Counted from the first letter of the stretch, positions 44,966 to 54,406 are shown. The stretch: DNA of 64,000 nt from Caballeronia sp. NK8 (GCF_018408855.1 NZ_AP024325.1:682001-746000); one strand, 5' to 3'. Numbers and translations are program-made. The notes: generated by a model not told the origin, from the sequence alone.

Positions 44966-45933
44966 GCCGCACCTCCCTGCGTCGCGTCGGCCACGCGGCG
45001 ACGACGCCTCGGATCGAGGATCGTGCGCATGCCGTCGCCGACGAGATTGAACGCCAGCACGCTCGCGAACACCGCCGCGCCGGGAAAGATCGAGACCCAC
45101 CAGAAGTCGGTGAAGATCAGCGCGCGCGAGTCGGAGAGCATCGCGCCCCAGCTCGGCGTCGGCGGCTGCACGCCCAGTCCGATGAAACTCAACGACGCCT
45201 CGACGATGATCGTCACGCCGAGCAGCAGCGTCGCCTGCACGAGCACAGGCGAGATGATGTTCGGCAGCACGTCGGAGAGCACGATGCGCGTTGCGCTCGC
45301 GCCCTGAAGACGGCGCGCCGCGACGTATTCCGCCTGCACCTCGGCCCGCGCCAGACCATACGTGAGACGAGCGAGACCCGGCGCGTAGAGCACGCCGATC
45401 AGCAACACGAGCTTCGTCTCGTTGGAGAGCGCGATGCCCGCGACATGAATCGTGTCCGTTCCCGTGATGCCGACGAGTGCGATCGCCCAGATGAGCAGCG
45501 GAATCGACGCGAGCACTTCCATCGTTTTCATCAGCAGTTCGTCGGTCCATGTGCCCGCCTTGTAGCCCGCGATCAGACCGATGGCCGTGCCGAGCACCAC
45601 GCCGATCGCGACCGCCGCGAGCCCGATGGCAAGCGATGCGCGCGCGCCCCAGATCACGCGGCTCAGCATGTCGCGTCCGACCTGGTCCGTGCCGAGCCAG
45701 AACTCCGCGCCCGGCGCCTGCAAGCGATGGTCGATATAGAGCTTCAACGGATCTTTGAGCGGCAGGATCGGCGCACACAGCGCTACGCCGAGCAGCACGA
45801 CGATCAACACGAGACCGACCGCACCGGTCGGCTCGCGCATCAGCGCACGCACGAAGCGGCCCGCGCTGCGCGCGGTGGCGGTCATCGCGGAAGGCCGTTC
45901 GGGCACGGCAGGCAAGGAGGAATCGGCCATCAT
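44962..45933 (-). CDS. Peptide-type ABC transporter permease (DppC-like)
   Basis: 323 residues from the ATG at 45933. A cytoplasmic N-terminus and first membrane helix are followed by the periplasmic segment HRLQAPGAEFWLGTDQVGRDMLSRVIWGAR, typical of DppC, then the EAA loop EYVAARRLQGASATRIVLSDVLPNI. It overlaps the upstream permease gene by four bases and the downstream ATPase by four. Confidence 0.93.
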   Translation of the reverse strand: MMADSSLPAVPERPSAMTATARSAGRFVRALMREPTGAVGLVLIVVLLGVALCAPILPLKDPLKLYIDHRLQAPGAEFWLGTDQVGRDMLSRVIWGARASLAIGLAAVAIGVVLGTAIGLIAGYKAGTWTDELLMKTMEVLASIPLLIWAIALVGITGTDTIHVAGIALSNETKLVLLIGVLYAPGLARLTYGLARAEVQAEYVAARRLQGASATRIVLSDVLPNIISPVLVQATLLLGVTIIVEASLSFIGLGVQPPTPSWGAMLSDSRALIFTDFWWVSIFPGAAVFASVLAFNLVGDGMRTILDPRRRRRVADATQGGAA

Positions 45934-46865
45934 GTGCGTTTCACCTTCGGATCGAGAACGCCCTGCACGAGATCTGCGCAGCCGTTCGACACAATGAAAA
46001 TCGTCGTGATCACTAGCACGATCGACTGGACGGCGGGATAGTCGCGCTGGAAGATTGCCGCCAGGAGCGCGCGCGACACGCCCGGCAAGTTGAAGATCTG
46101 CTCGACGATGAGCGCCCAGCCGAACATGTAGCCGTAGCTCATCGCGGCCGTGCTCACGAGCGACGGCAACGCGTTCTTCAATGCATAGACGAGGATGCGC
46201 CCGCGCGGCAGTCCGAGCGCGCGCGCCGTGCGGATGTAGTCCTGCGAGAGCGCATCGACCATGTTCGTGCGCACGAGACGGCTCAGGACCGCGATGTAAT
46301 AGACCGACATCGTCAGCACCGGCAGTATCAGCGAGCCGAGGTGCGCGCCGATGCCGTCGGCCCACGGCACGAGTCCGCCGACCGGCAGCCAGCCCGTCTT
46401 GAGCGCGACATAGCGGATCAGCAGCAGGCCGAGCCAGAACGAAGGTATCGACAGTCCGACGATCGCCGCGATCCGCAACATATGGTCAGCGGCGCCGTCT
46501 TCTTTCAATGCCGCGATCGTGCCGAGCAAGATCGACATGACGAGCGTCAGCACGAACGACAGCGTGACCAGCTCGACGGTGCCCGGCAACGTATCGGCGA
46601 TCTCCGGCCCGATGTCGTTGCCCGATACATACGAGTGCCCGAAATCGAGCGTCGCGGCGTGCGTGAGCCATGCCCCGTATTGCGCGACGACCGGCCTGTC
46701 GAGCCCGTGTTGACGGTTGAACGATGCGATCTGATCGGCGCTCGCGTCGCTGCCCAGCGTGAGGCGCGCGGGCGAAACGGGCGTCGCGCGGCACATCGCG
46801 AAGAGCAGCGCGCTCACGACGACGAGCAGCATCAGCGAGGACAGCAGCCTGGAGAAGATTCTCAT
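45930..46865 (-). CDS. Peptide-type ABC transporter permease (DppB-like)
   Basis: 311 residues with about six hydrophobic segments. The N-terminal region RLTLGSDASADQIASFNRQHGLDRPVVAQYGAWL and the EAA loop DYIRTARALGLPRGRILVYALKNAL are typical of DppB. It follows the binding-protein gene by ten bases. Confidence 0.93.
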   Translation of the reverse strand: MRIFSRLLSSLMLLVVVSALLFAMCRATPVSPARLTLGSDASADQIASFNRQHGLDRPVVAQYGAWLTHAATLDFGHSYVSGNDIGPEIADTLPGTVELVTLSFVLTLVMSILLGTIAALKEDGAADHMLRIAAIVGLSIPSFWLGLLLIRYVALKTGWLPVGGLVPWADGIGAHLGSLILPVLTMSVYYIAVLSRLVRTNMVDALSQDYIRTARALGLPRGRILVYALKNALPSLVSTAAMSYGYMFGWALIVEQIFNLPGVSRALLAAIFQRDYPAVQSIVLVITTIFIVSNGCADLVQGVLDPKVKRT

Positions 46866-46875
46866 CGCATATCCC

Positions 46876-48441
46876 TCATGCCCGCCCGACGGACACGCCG
46901 CCGAGTGCGAGCGAGAAGCCCGTGTTCACTTCGAAACCCTTCACTTCGCTGCGCCAGAGGTTCTGAACTTCCAGTGCGCCGATCCAGACCGCGGGTGCAT
47001 CGCGCGCGATCGTCTGCTGCATCTTCGCGAGCAGCGCCTTGAGGTCGGCGGGTTCGTCCACGCCGTAACTCTTGTCGATCAGATCGACGAAAGCGGGATT
47101 GTCGTAGCCGGTCGCTTTCCATAGGCTCTCGGTCGGACGGAACAGCGCGTTCAGAAGGTAGGTCGCTTCCGGCGGCGCGATGAAACCCGTCAGCACCGCC
47201 TGATGATTCCCGACCATCGCCTGCGAAATCATCTGGCCGAAGTCGAGCGGCCGAAGATTGGCGCGCACGCCGATCGACGCGAGCTGCGACTGCATGAAGA
47301 GCGCGGTGGTCGAGGTATCGATCAGATACGCGGGCTGCACGTACAACAGATCGAACGACGCGCCCGTTGCGTATTTCGAGCGCGCGAGCGCGGCGCGGGC
47401 CTTCGCCAGATCGAAATCGAGGCTCGCGGCGCTGGCTGCGTCGTACCACGGCGAATCCGGCGCGAACGGCATGCTGCTCGCCTTGACCGCGCCGTAGCAC
47501 AGGTCGCGGCAGATTTTCACTCGGTCGAGCACGAGTGAGACGGCCTGACGAAACGCGGGATCGTCGAACGGCGCCTTGCGCGTGTTGAGGCACAGCATCA
47601 GCGGACTCGTCGGCGACGGCCTGCTGTCACCCGCGATGCCCGGCGAGCGGCGAATCTGCCCGAAGAGCTGCGCGGGTGGCGCGCTGATGACCTGCGTCTG
47701 CATCGACATCAACGAAGCGAGCCGCGACGACTCCTCTGGAATGATGCGGAACATCACGCGCTCCCATTGCGGCTCGCCGCGACGCCAGTAATTCGGGTTG
47801 CGGCGCAGCTCGACGAAGTCGTTCGCTCGCGACTGCACGAAAATCCCCGGCCCCGTGCCGACGCCCACCGGCGCATGCCGGAAGAACTCGCCCGGGTGCT
47901 GCTCGCGGCTGCCTGCCGGAAAGATGCCCATGTACTTCGACATGTAGTCGAGCAAGGGCCGATACGGCCGCTTCAGGCGAATCACGACGGTGTTCGCGTC
48001 CGGCGCCGTCACCGCATCGATGACGGTCCAGAACGGGCGTCGAAAAGCCTTGTGCGCGGGATCGAGCACGTAATCGAAGCTGTATTTGACATCGACGGAC
48101 GAAAACGGCTGGCCGTTCTGAAAGGTCACCCCGCGCTCCAGATCGAACCGATACGTCAGACGGTCGGGCGAGACGGTCCATGCGCGCGCCAGTTGCGGCA
48201 CGCGCTGGCCGTGGGCATCGATGCCGACCAGATTCTCGAAGATCAACTGGTTGATCGCCATCACGTCGTGATTCGGCTGATTGATCGGATCGAGCGTCTG
48301 CGGATTGCTCGGGATCGCGACCGTCAGCACGCCGCCCTGCGCCGCCAGTGCCCGCTGGCCGAAAGCGAGTGGCAGCGACCAGCCCGCGAGCCCCGCTGCG
48401 CCCATTCGAAGCATCTGTCTTCGGGTTCTGTCGAAACTCAT
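46876..48441 (-). CDS. Peptide-type ABC transporter substrate-binding protein (SBP_bac_5)
   Basis: 521 residues from the ATG at 48441, preceded by AGAGGACAAC; an in-frame GTG at 48486 is part of operator C and is rejected. The leader MSFDRTRRQMLRMGAAGLAGWSLPLAFGQRALA looks like a twin-arginine signal (TRRQMLR before the hydrophobic stretch), so Tat export of a folded protein is possible. The body has the family block TYRFDLERGVTFQNGQPFSSVDVKYSFDYVLDP. It delivers the substrate of the hyuAB regulon to the permeases. Confidence 0.92.
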   Translation of the reverse strand: MSFDRTRRQMLRMGAAGLAGWSLPLAFGQRALAAQGGVLTVAIPSNPQTLDPINQPNHDVMAINQLIFENLVGIDAHGQRVPQLARAWTVSPDRLTYRFDLERGVTFQNGQPFSSVDVKYSFDYVLDPAHKAFRRPFWTVIDAVTAPDANTVVIRLKRPYRPLLDYMSKYMGIFPAGSREQHPGEFFRHAPVGVGTGPGIFVQSRANDFVELRRNPNYWRRGEPQWERVMFRIIPEESSRLASLMSMQTQVISAPPAQLFGQIRRSPGIAGDSRPSPTSPLMLCLNTRKAPFDDPAFRQAVSLVLDRVKICRDLCYGAVKASSMPFAPDSPWYDAASAASLDFDLAKARAALARSKYATGASFDLLYVQPAYLIDTSTTALFMQSQLASIGVRANLRPLDFGQMISQAMVGNHQAVLTGFIAPPEATYLLNALFRPTESLWKATGYDNPAFVDLIDKSYGVDEPADLKALLAKMQQTIARDAPAVWIGALEVQNLWRSEVKGFEVNTGFSLALGGVSVGRA

Positions 48442-48472
48442 TGTTGTCCTCTGTGTCCCCGTTCTGACATTC

Positions 48473-48486
48473 GTGAATCGATTCAC
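48473..48486. promoter_or_regulatory. LacI-type operator C (binding-protein promoter)
   Basis: GTGAATCGATTCAC is a perfect 14-base palindrome 31 bases upstream of the binding-protein start. Confidence 0.75.
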
Positions 48487-48605
48487 TAACGATACGAACC
48501 TGATACTTACACGTCAACCAATCAAAAATGAGGAACGCCGGAAATGCGATTCCAGCCGGCGAAATGCGATGAAAATCTGCCGCGCGCCCTTCGTTTGCCA
48601 CTTCG

Positions 48606-48619
48606 GTGAATCGATTCAC
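48606..48619. promoter_or_regulatory. LacI-type operator D (upstream of binding-protein gene)
   Basis: GTGAATCGATTCAC is identical to operator C and lies 133 bases away from it, in the gap between lacI and the ABC operon. The spacing allows repression by looping. The 185-base stretch between the sites is AT-richer than its surroundings. Confidence 0.75.
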
Positions 48620-48671
48620 GAACGATCGCCGATCTGAAACACGCTGTCAAATCGGGTTGACCCTGAGAGGC

Positions 48672-49787
48672 TCAGCCGGGCTGAACGGTCCGCGCCCGGC
48701 GTCGACCCGGCGTGGCGGCCGCAACCGGCGGCGCGGCGCACGATTCGCGGATGATCATGCGCATCGGATGCCGCGACCGCCGGATGCCGGGCGGCGCGGT
48801 GCCGTCGAGCAGTTGCAGCATGAGGTCCGCCGCTTCCCTGCCGATGTCGCGCGGCTCCTGCGTCACGACGGTCAGCGCCGGCGCGCAGAGGCTCGCGTAC
48901 TGATGATCGCCGACCGACACGACCGAGAAATCGCGCGGCACGCTCAGGCCGAGCTCGCGGGCGATCTGCAGCACCAGTGCGGCGTCGTTGAGCGGAGCGA
49001 CCATCGCGGTCGGCCGCGACGGCCCCGCGAGTAGCGCGTGACAGGCGGGTTCGTCGAAGGCGTCGGTCCGCCGAATGAGCGCGGGATCCACTGCGATGCC
49101 GGCGGCTTCGCACTCGACGGTGTACCCACGCACCATCTCCCGCCCGACCCACGTGTGCTCGTGGCCCGCAACCAGCCCGATCCGCCTGTGTCCGAGCGAC
49201 GCCAGATAACGCACGGCCTGACGGCATCCGTCGGCGTGATCGGTGAGCACCGAATGGAACTGGCCTTGCGCATCGCGCTCCCACAGCACGACGGGCATGT
49301 TCAGCGTATGGAGGATGTTGTAGTACGAGGGCGTCTCGTCATCGGAGATCACGCCGATCAGGCCGTCGAGGCGACGCTGGCGCAGGCTTTCGAGAAAGGC
49401 GCGCTCGCGCTCCAGGTCGTAGTGCGAATTGGCGATGAGAATCTCGTAGCCGCGCTCGCGCAAGCGAGTTTCGGCGGCGCTTACCATCTGCGCCGCCGTA
49501 TGCTGTGCGATATCCGAGATCAGGCACGCGATCGCCTTCGAGCTCCCGCTGCGCATGCTGCGCGCCACCGCATTCGGCACGAAATTCAGCCGTGCGACCG
49601 CTCTCGTCACGGCCTCGCGGATTTCCGGGGCGACGTTGTCGCGCCCGTTGAGTACGCGCGATACCGAGCCCACGGAAACCTTTGCGAGACGCGCGACGTC
49701 CTGCACGGTCGGCGACCCTTGTGACGACTTGCGGCTGCGCGTGGAAGGCGGTGCGGACCCTGGTGTTTTCAGTTTCGGCATAGGCAC
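48672..49787 (-). CDS. LacI-family transcriptional regulator (hyu regulon)
   Basis: 371 residues. The DNA-binding domain PTVQDVARLAKVSVGSVSRVLNGRDNVAPEIREAV starts near residue 26 after a basic tail, followed by the hinge (VPNAVARSMRSGSSKAIACLISD) and the effector-binding domain. It is encoded upstream of the ABC-porin-hyuAB-racemase series on the same strand. Four perfect or near-perfect palindromes and one imperfect copy of GTGAATCGATTCAC stand before the binding-protein, porin, hyuA and lacI genes, so it is very probably the repressor of the whole set and of itself. Confidence 0.94.
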   Translation of the reverse strand: MPMPKLKTPGSAPPSTRSRKSSQGSPTVQDVARLAKVSVGSVSRVLNGRDNVAPEIREAVTRAVARLNFVPNAVARSMRSGSSKAIACLISDIAQHTAAQMVSAAETRLRERGYEILIANSHYDLERERAFLESLRQRRLDGLIGVISDDETPSYYNILHTLNMPVVLWERDAQGQFHSVLTDHADGCRQAVRYLASLGHRRIGLVAGHEHTWVGREMVRGYTVECEAAGIAVDPALIRRTDAFDEPACHALLAGPSRPTAMVAPLNDAALVLQIARELGLSVPRDFSVVSVGDHQYASLCAPALTVVTQEPRDIGREAADLMLQLLDGTAPPGIRRSRHPMRMIIRESCAAPPVAAATPGRRRARTVQPG

Positions 49788-49822
49788 TGACCGGCATCGA
49801 CGAAAGTTTCGAATCGCAAATG

Positions 49823-49836
49823 GTGAATCGATATAT
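49823..49836. promoter_or_regulatory. Imperfect LacI-type operator E (lacI promoter)
   Basis: GTGAATCGATATAT keeps the left half and centre of the operator and loses the right half; it lies 36 bases upstream of the lacI start. It may give weak autoregulation. Confidence 0.45.
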
Positions 49837-49841
49837 TGCGA

Positions 49842-50200
49842 TTATAAGCACTCTGCCGCTTGCCTACGTCGGCATCGAACGGGTTGGTCCTTGCAAGATT
49901 TGCTTTTTCCGCGCCGCTGCTTGAGCCGGCGCCTGGATTGCAGAAGTTTTCTTGCGAGCGATGCTTGAGTGCTCGAGTGCTCGAGTGCTCGAGTGCTTGA
50001 GTGCTTGAGTGCTTGAGTGCTTGAGTGCTTAGTTCGATGGCACGCGGTCGGCGTATCACCAGCAGACCGAGCGCATCTTCCAGATGGTGCAAATGTTGAG
50101 AGACGGCCGCCTGCGTCAGATCGAGCCGTTCCGCCGCGCGCGTGAAGTTGCCGAGTTCGGCCAGCGCAGCGAACGTGCGCAGCCATTGCGGGTTGAGCAT
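49842..50200 (-). pseudogene. Truncated LysR-family regulator ending in an octanucleotide repeat
   Basis: The first ~55 residues (MLNPQWLRTFAALAELGNFTRAAERLDLTQAAVSQHLHHLE...) are a normal LysR helix-turn-helix. At the position where the family reads IELTPAG the sequence changes to IELSTQALKH and enters the 8-base tandem repeat at 49967-50030; the frame then runs through unrelated sequence to a stop at 49842. No effector domain is present. It looks like a decayed remnant broken at the repeat; a short DNA-binding-only protein is possible but less likely. Confidence 0.75.
49967..50030. repeat. Tandem octanucleotide repeat, eight units of GAGTGCTY
   Basis: Eight consecutive 8-base units are seen: three GAGTGCTC followed by five GAGTGCTT, with a partial unit before them. 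Because eight is not a multiple of three, gain or loss of a unit would shift the frame of the overlapping lysR remnant. The two sub-blocks suggest independent expansion by slippage. Confidence 0.95.
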
Positions 50201-50480
50201 GATGAGTTGTAGCTGCACCTGGCCATTCGTCGGTCAGGACTTCGTGTAACGCCCGATCACCGCAGCGGCGAGGGTCTCTGATCGACCTTGGGCGGTCAAC
50301 CACTGGCACCGACATCGAAGCAAAAGCGGTCGCACTTGCGACGCGCAGCCGCTCCTGATGCTGTCCCGATCGGTTCCGTCAACTGTGTGCGAGTCCCTCG
50401 ACTGGCACCGCTCGGTAGGTTGCACCGCTAAACCGATCACGGCGCCGCCGCAGTGTCAGCGAAATGCTTGGCGGCACGGG
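50201..50480. other. Non-coding gap upstream of the lysR remnant
   Basis: 280 bases between the truncated lysR start and the SDR stop. Several short frames exist on both strands but none has a ribosome site or a recognisable product. No promoter or hairpin stands out. Confidence 0.5.
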
Positions 50481-51248
50481 TCAGGCAATCCATCCGCCGT
50501 CGACCGTCAGGCTCTCCCCGGTCGTATAGCCTGCTTCGGGGCTGGCTAGATAAGCTACGGCCGCCGCGATTTCTTCCGGTTTTCCGAAACGGCCAACGCT
50601 TGCGAGCTTCGTCATCGTTGCGTGGTCTTCCGTGCCGGGTTGCGGAGCGAGTTCTGTATCGATCGGGCCGGGTTGCACCGCATTCACGGTCACGCCGAAT
50701 TTCCCGAGTTCACGCGATAACCCGCGCGTAAAGCCTCTGAGGGCGAACTTCGAGGCGATGTAGAGCGTCACGCCAGGCAAGGGCGCGGCTTCGCCGAAAG
50801 CCGAGCCCACGTTGATGATGCGCCCCCAGCCTGCCGCGACCATGCGCGCAGCCGCGTCTTTAGCCAGTTCGATCGGCGCGCGCACATTCAGGTTGAAGTG
50901 CGTGTCGTACGACGTGTCCGACGAATCGAGGAACGGCCCATATTCGACTGTGCCAGCGTTGTTGACGAGAATATCGAGCCGCCCTTCGAAGCGGCCGCCG
51001 AACGCGCCATTCAGCGACCCTATGAGGCTCTTGACGCCTTCTGGCTGCGACAGATTGGCGCCGACAGCCTCAGCCTCGCCGCCGGCATCGCGGATTTCCT
51101 TGACGACGGCTTCAGCCCGCGCCGCACTCGACGCGTAGTGAACGATGACGGATGCGCCGTCGCGCGCAAGACGCGCCGCAATAGCTGCGCCGATTCCACG
51201 CGAAGCGCCCGTCACGAGCGCGAGTTTGCCTTTCAGAGCTTGGGTCAT
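50481..51248 (-). CDS. SDR-family oxidoreductase (3-oxoacyl-ACP reductase-like)
   Basis: 255 residues from the ATG at 51248, preceded by GAGGAAAAGC; an in-frame ATG 87 bases upstream lacks a ribosome site. The cofactor motif TGASRGIG is near residue 13, the arginine of SRG and HYASS suggest NADPH, and the NNAG, Ser (NVGSAFGE) and YIASK catalytic motifs are intact. The C-terminus GYTTGESLTVDGGWIA is typical. It lies downstream of a LysR gene on the same strand. The substrate is unknown. Confidence 0.93.
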   Translation of the reverse strand: MTQALKGKLALVTGASRGIGAAIAARLARDGASVIVHYASSAARAEAVVKEIRDAGGEAEAVGANLSQPEGVKSLIGSLNGAFGGRFEGRLDILVNNAGTVEYGPFLDSSDTSYDTHFNLNVRAPIELAKDAAARMVAAGWGRIINVGSAFGEAAPLPGVTLYIASKFALRGFTRGLSRELGKFGVTVNAVQPGPIDTELAPQPGTEDHATMTKLASVGRFGKPEEIAAAVAYLASPEAGYTTGESLTVDGGWIA

Positions 51249-51433
51249 GCTTTTCCTCAACAGTAGGTTTTGAAGCGGTCCTCCGGCTTGAACAGCCGGA
51301 AGGGACTGCTGCATCGGAGCCAATGTTTCGTGCATTGGTTGATGCGTATCCTCCGCTGAGGCGGAATCGCCCGGTAGCCGCGGGCGGGGAATAGCGCCTA
51401 TTCCTGCTGCGAGGGGGCAAAGGTGCGCAGCGT

Positions 51434-52348
51434 CTAGCCGGTGAGGCCTGCGCCAGAGTTGCGCTCATTGAGAAGGTGCTCGACAAACGCGATGAAGGCA
51501 CGCGCCTTCGTGGTTGCCATGCGACCGGACGGGAAAACCGCCCACAGGTCGATCGGCGGCAACGTCCAGTCAGTCAGGACGGCCTGAACCGTGCCGTTTG
51601 CGAGTTCGGGGGCGAACATCCATTCCGAAGCGACGGCAAAGCCCATGTGCCCGAGTACCGCCGTGCGCATGCCTTCAGCCGCGTTCACGCTTATCCGGCC
51701 GGACAAGGTCACGGTCGAGTCGGAGCCGTCACTGCGGCTGAACAACCACGATTCACCGCCGCCTCGCAGAGAGTAAACGACTGCCTGATGCCGGTTAAGG
51801 TCGACAGGTGTCTGAGGGACGCCGGCTTCGGCGAAATATGACGGTGTGCCGACGACGAACCGCCGCGCGCTGGAGATGCGACGCGCGGTCATGGTCGAAT
51901 CGTCCAGCGTGCCCATACGCAATGCGACATCGACGCCCTCTCCAAGCAAATCGACGGACCGATCGTCAAGTACGATGTCGATGCTCAGATTGGGGTGCTG
52001 GTCCAGGAAAGACTTGAGGGCTGGCAAGACATGCAGCCGGGCGAACGTAACGGCAGCGCCGATGCGCAACCGTCCCGACAAGCCTTCCGACGACTCGCGC
52101 ACAGCCTGCTCGGCCTGATCGGCCTCATCGATGGCCCTCAGTGCGTGATCGTAGAAACGCTGACCGGCATCCGTCGGCGCGAGGCCACGTGTCGATCGCA
52201 GCAGCAGACGGGCGCCTAGACGTTCCTCCAGTTGTGCGACCGCCTTTGAGACGGCTGGCTGGCCGAGCTTCAAGCGGCGTGCGGCGGCAGAAAACGAACC
52301 CGCATCGACAACTGTTACGAAGGTCTCCATCGCCACCATGCGGTCCAT
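51434..52348 (-). CDS. LysR-family transcriptional regulator
   Basis: 304 residues. The N-terminal helix-turn-helix METFVTVVDAGSFSAAARRLKLGQPAVSKAVAQLEERLG and the effector domain with RISVNAAEGMRTAVLGHMGFAVASEWMF belong to the CrgA/DmlR-like group, of which Burkholderiaceae have many copies. It is 185 bases upstream of the SDR gene on the same strand and may regulate it. Confidence 0.94.
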   Translation of the reverse strand: MDRMVAMETFVTVVDAGSFSAAARRLKLGQPAVSKAVAQLEERLGARLLLRSTRGLAPTDAGQRFYDHALRAIDEADQAEQAVRESSEGLSGRLRIGAAVTFARLHVLPALKSFLDQHPNLSIDIVLDDRSVDLLGEGVDVALRMGTLDDSTMTARRISSARRFVVGTPSYFAEAGVPQTPVDLNRHQAVVYSLRGGGESWLFSRSDGSDSTVTLSGRISVNAAEGMRTAVLGHMGFAVASEWMFAPELANGTVQAVLTDWTLPPIDLWAVFPSGRMATTKARAFIAFVEHLLNERNSGAGLTG

Positions 52349-52852
52349 GCGTCTTCTCCTAGCAGATCGTCAGCGAAAATGCGCAGTGTAGCGAAACGAC
52401 GACCTCCCCAGACAAAGCACGCGTTAGGTGGGACGCGCCGACCTCACCTAGGCGGTCAGATGCTGGGGGCCGCTTTCTTTCAAGACTCCGATGACTGCCT
52501 TCGAGTAGAGTGCGGCCCCTTGGCAGCTTGCTCTCAAACGCGGCTGGGCGTCGCTGATTGGCCGAAGGCGATGATTGCCGTTGAATGCATTGAGGGGTAG
52601 TGAGACGACACATGAATCGTGCGCGTCGTATCAGGCGTCGCAAACCTTCCCTCATACGCAGGTGCTCTTCGAAAGCGTACGTCTGAGGGTCACGCGCGGA
52701 CGCCTTTCGAGTCAACGCGCAGAACCTGTTCGGTCGTCTGTATGCGACAGCGAGAGCACGACTGTTGCAACTTAGTCTGCGCCGCAGCGTGACCGGCCGC
52801 GACGCATTAGTAAGGGACTTCGCGGTCGGCGAGGCCTGACTCGGACCGCGGC
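52349..52852. other. 504-base gap without a supported gene
   Basis: No gene could be supported. One minus-strand frame is open for about 61 codons (52448-52630) with protein-like composition (NGNHRLRPISDAQPRLRAS and following residues) but has no start codon or ribosome site, so it could be a gene remnant or an intergenic element. Beside the chemoreceptor stop there is a seven-base dyad (52821-52850). Confidence 0.5.
52821..52850 (-). terminator. Weak hairpin after the chemoreceptor gene
   Basis: CGCGGTC and GACCGCG form a seven-base perfect stem with a 16-base loop, two bases after the stop codon. There is no T-run; the call is tentative. Confidence 0.35.
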
Positions 52853-54406
52853 TCACTCGACTTGAAACACCGCGACCGCCTGACGCAACGTTTCGGCCTG
52901 CTCGGCGAGCGATTGCGCGGCGGCGGACGCCTGTTCGACGAGCGCCGCGTTCTGCTGCGTGACCTCGTCCATCTGCGCGACGGCCACATTTACCTGATCG
53001 ATGCCCATGCGCTGCTCGCCGGATGCCGCCGCCACTTCGCTCATGATGCCCGTCACGCGACTCACGGACGCGATCAGACCTTCGATCGTGCCGCCCGCAT
53101 GCTCGACGAGCACCGAGCCGTTCGACACGCGCGCGTTCGAATCGTCGATGAGCGTCTTGATCTCCTTGGCGGCCACGGCGCTGCGCTGCGCGAGCGCGCG
53201 CACTTCGCCGGCGACGACCGCGAAGCCGCGGCCCTGATCGCCCGCGCGCGCGGCCTCGACGGCCGCATTGAGCGCGAGGATATTGGTCTGGAACGCGATG
53301 CCTTCGATCACGCCGATGATGTCGGCCATGTGCGAGGAAGCCTGCGCGATGCTGCGCATGGTTGCGACGACGTCGTTGACGGTGTCGCCGCCCTGAGTCG
53401 CGTCGCCGCATGCCTTGGTCGCGGCGTGCGTGCCTTCGGCGGCGTTGTCGGCGTTCTTCGCGACGGCGCTCGCGAATTCTTCCATGCTCGCGGCGGTTTC
53501 TTCGAGCGATGCCGCCTGCGACTCCGTGCGCTTCGAGAGATCGACGGTGCCTTGCGCGATCTCGCTGGCCGCCTCGGCGATCGCCACGCTCGACGACTGA
53601 ATGCCGAGCACGATCGTGTTCAGACGCGCGCGCATCGTTTCGAGCGAGACCATCAGACTGTCGGGGCTGCGGCCATCGACGGCGATCGCATCGCGCAGAT
53701 TGCCTTGCGCGATGCGCGCGGCGAGCGCCATCGCTTCGCCCGGTTCGCCGCCGAGCGCGCGCGTGACACCGCGCGTGATGACGAGCGCGGCCACGATGCC
53801 GGTGAGCACGGCCGCCGCGCCGAGCGCGAGCATGATCGCCTTGGCGCGCGCGTAGGCGGCGTCGGCATCGCGGTTGGCGATATCGTTCTGTTCGTCCTGC
53901 AGCGCGATCATGTCTTTCGTGGTGCTCATCCACTCGCGCTGCACCGGCCGCAACTCGTCGATCAGCACGCGAATCGCCGCCTGCTGCTCGCGCGCTTCGG
54001 CAAGCGAGATCGCCTTTTCGATGATCGGCGCGGCGGCGGCCTCGTTCGCGCGCAGCTTGTCGAACACGGCGCGCTCGGTTGCTGAGGTGTGCTCGCTTTC
54101 CTTGAAGCGCGCGCCGAGCGCGCCGTACGCCTGCGCATAGCCTTGCGCCTGCGCGCGGATGCGCGCTTTCTCCGTCTCGACCGCGACCGAATCGGTCAGG
54201 AGCACGATGTTGCGCAGCGCGATCATCCGGTCGCTCACCGACAGGCTCAGCGCGTGCGCGAGCTTCGCTTCCGCATTGTTGACTTCGACGACTTCATCGA
54301 AGCGCGCCTGGATTTGCGACATGCTGACAAGACCGAAGGCGAGCACCGCGAACAACATCGACAGCACGAGGCCGAAGCCCAGGCCCAGTTTGGTGACGAC
54401 CTTCAT
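52853..54406 (-). CDS. Methyl-accepting chemotaxis protein
   Basis: 517 residues. A first membrane helix (about residues 7-28) is followed by a four-helix-bundle ligand domain of about 160 residues, a second membrane helix (about 190-212), a HAMP segment and the cytoplasmic signalling domain with the conserved hairpin tip [22 protein letters not shown]. Length and spacing fit the Tsr/Tar-like 36-heptad class. The C-terminus ends VAVFQVE and lacks the NWETF pentapeptide that tethers CheR/CheB. GGAGAATCACAACC precedes the ATG, and a FliA-like promoter lies about 70 bases upstream. Confidence 0.95.
   Translation of the reverse strand: MKVVTKLGLGFGLVLSMLFAVLAFGLVSMSQIQARFDEVVEVNNAEAKLAHALSLSVSDRMIALRNIVLLTDSVAVETEKARIRAQAQGYAQAYGALGARFKESEHTSATERAVFDKLRANEAAAAPIIEKAISLAEAREQQAAIRVLIDELRPVQREWMSTTKDMIALQDEQNDIANRDADAAYARAKAIMLALGAAAVLTGIVAALVITRGVTRALGGEPGEAMALAARIAQGNLRDAIAVDGRSPDSLMVSLETMRARLNTIVLGIQSSSVAIAEAASEIAQGTVDLSKRTESQAASLEETAASMEEFASAVAKNADNAAEGTHAATKACGDATQGGDTVNDVVATMRSIAQASSHMADIIGVIEGIAFQTNILALNAAVEAARAGDQGRGFAVVAGEVRALAQRSAVAAKEIKTLIDDSNARVSNGSVLVEHAGGTIEGLIASVSRVTGIMSEVAAASGEQRMGIDQVNVAVAQMDEVTQQNAALVEQASAAAQSLAEQAETLRQAVAVFQVE

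Noticed and set aside
48442..48486. Extended start of the binding protein at GTG 48486
   Set aside because: The GTG is part of operator C, and the ATG at 48441 has a good ribosome site and starts the signal peptide.
49967..50030. Tandem repeat considered as a CRISPR array
   Set aside because: Units are only 8 bases, directly contiguous and without spacers.
50234..50440. 68-codon minus-strand frame upstream of the lysR remnant
   Set aside because: No ribosome site, unlikely composition, no family.
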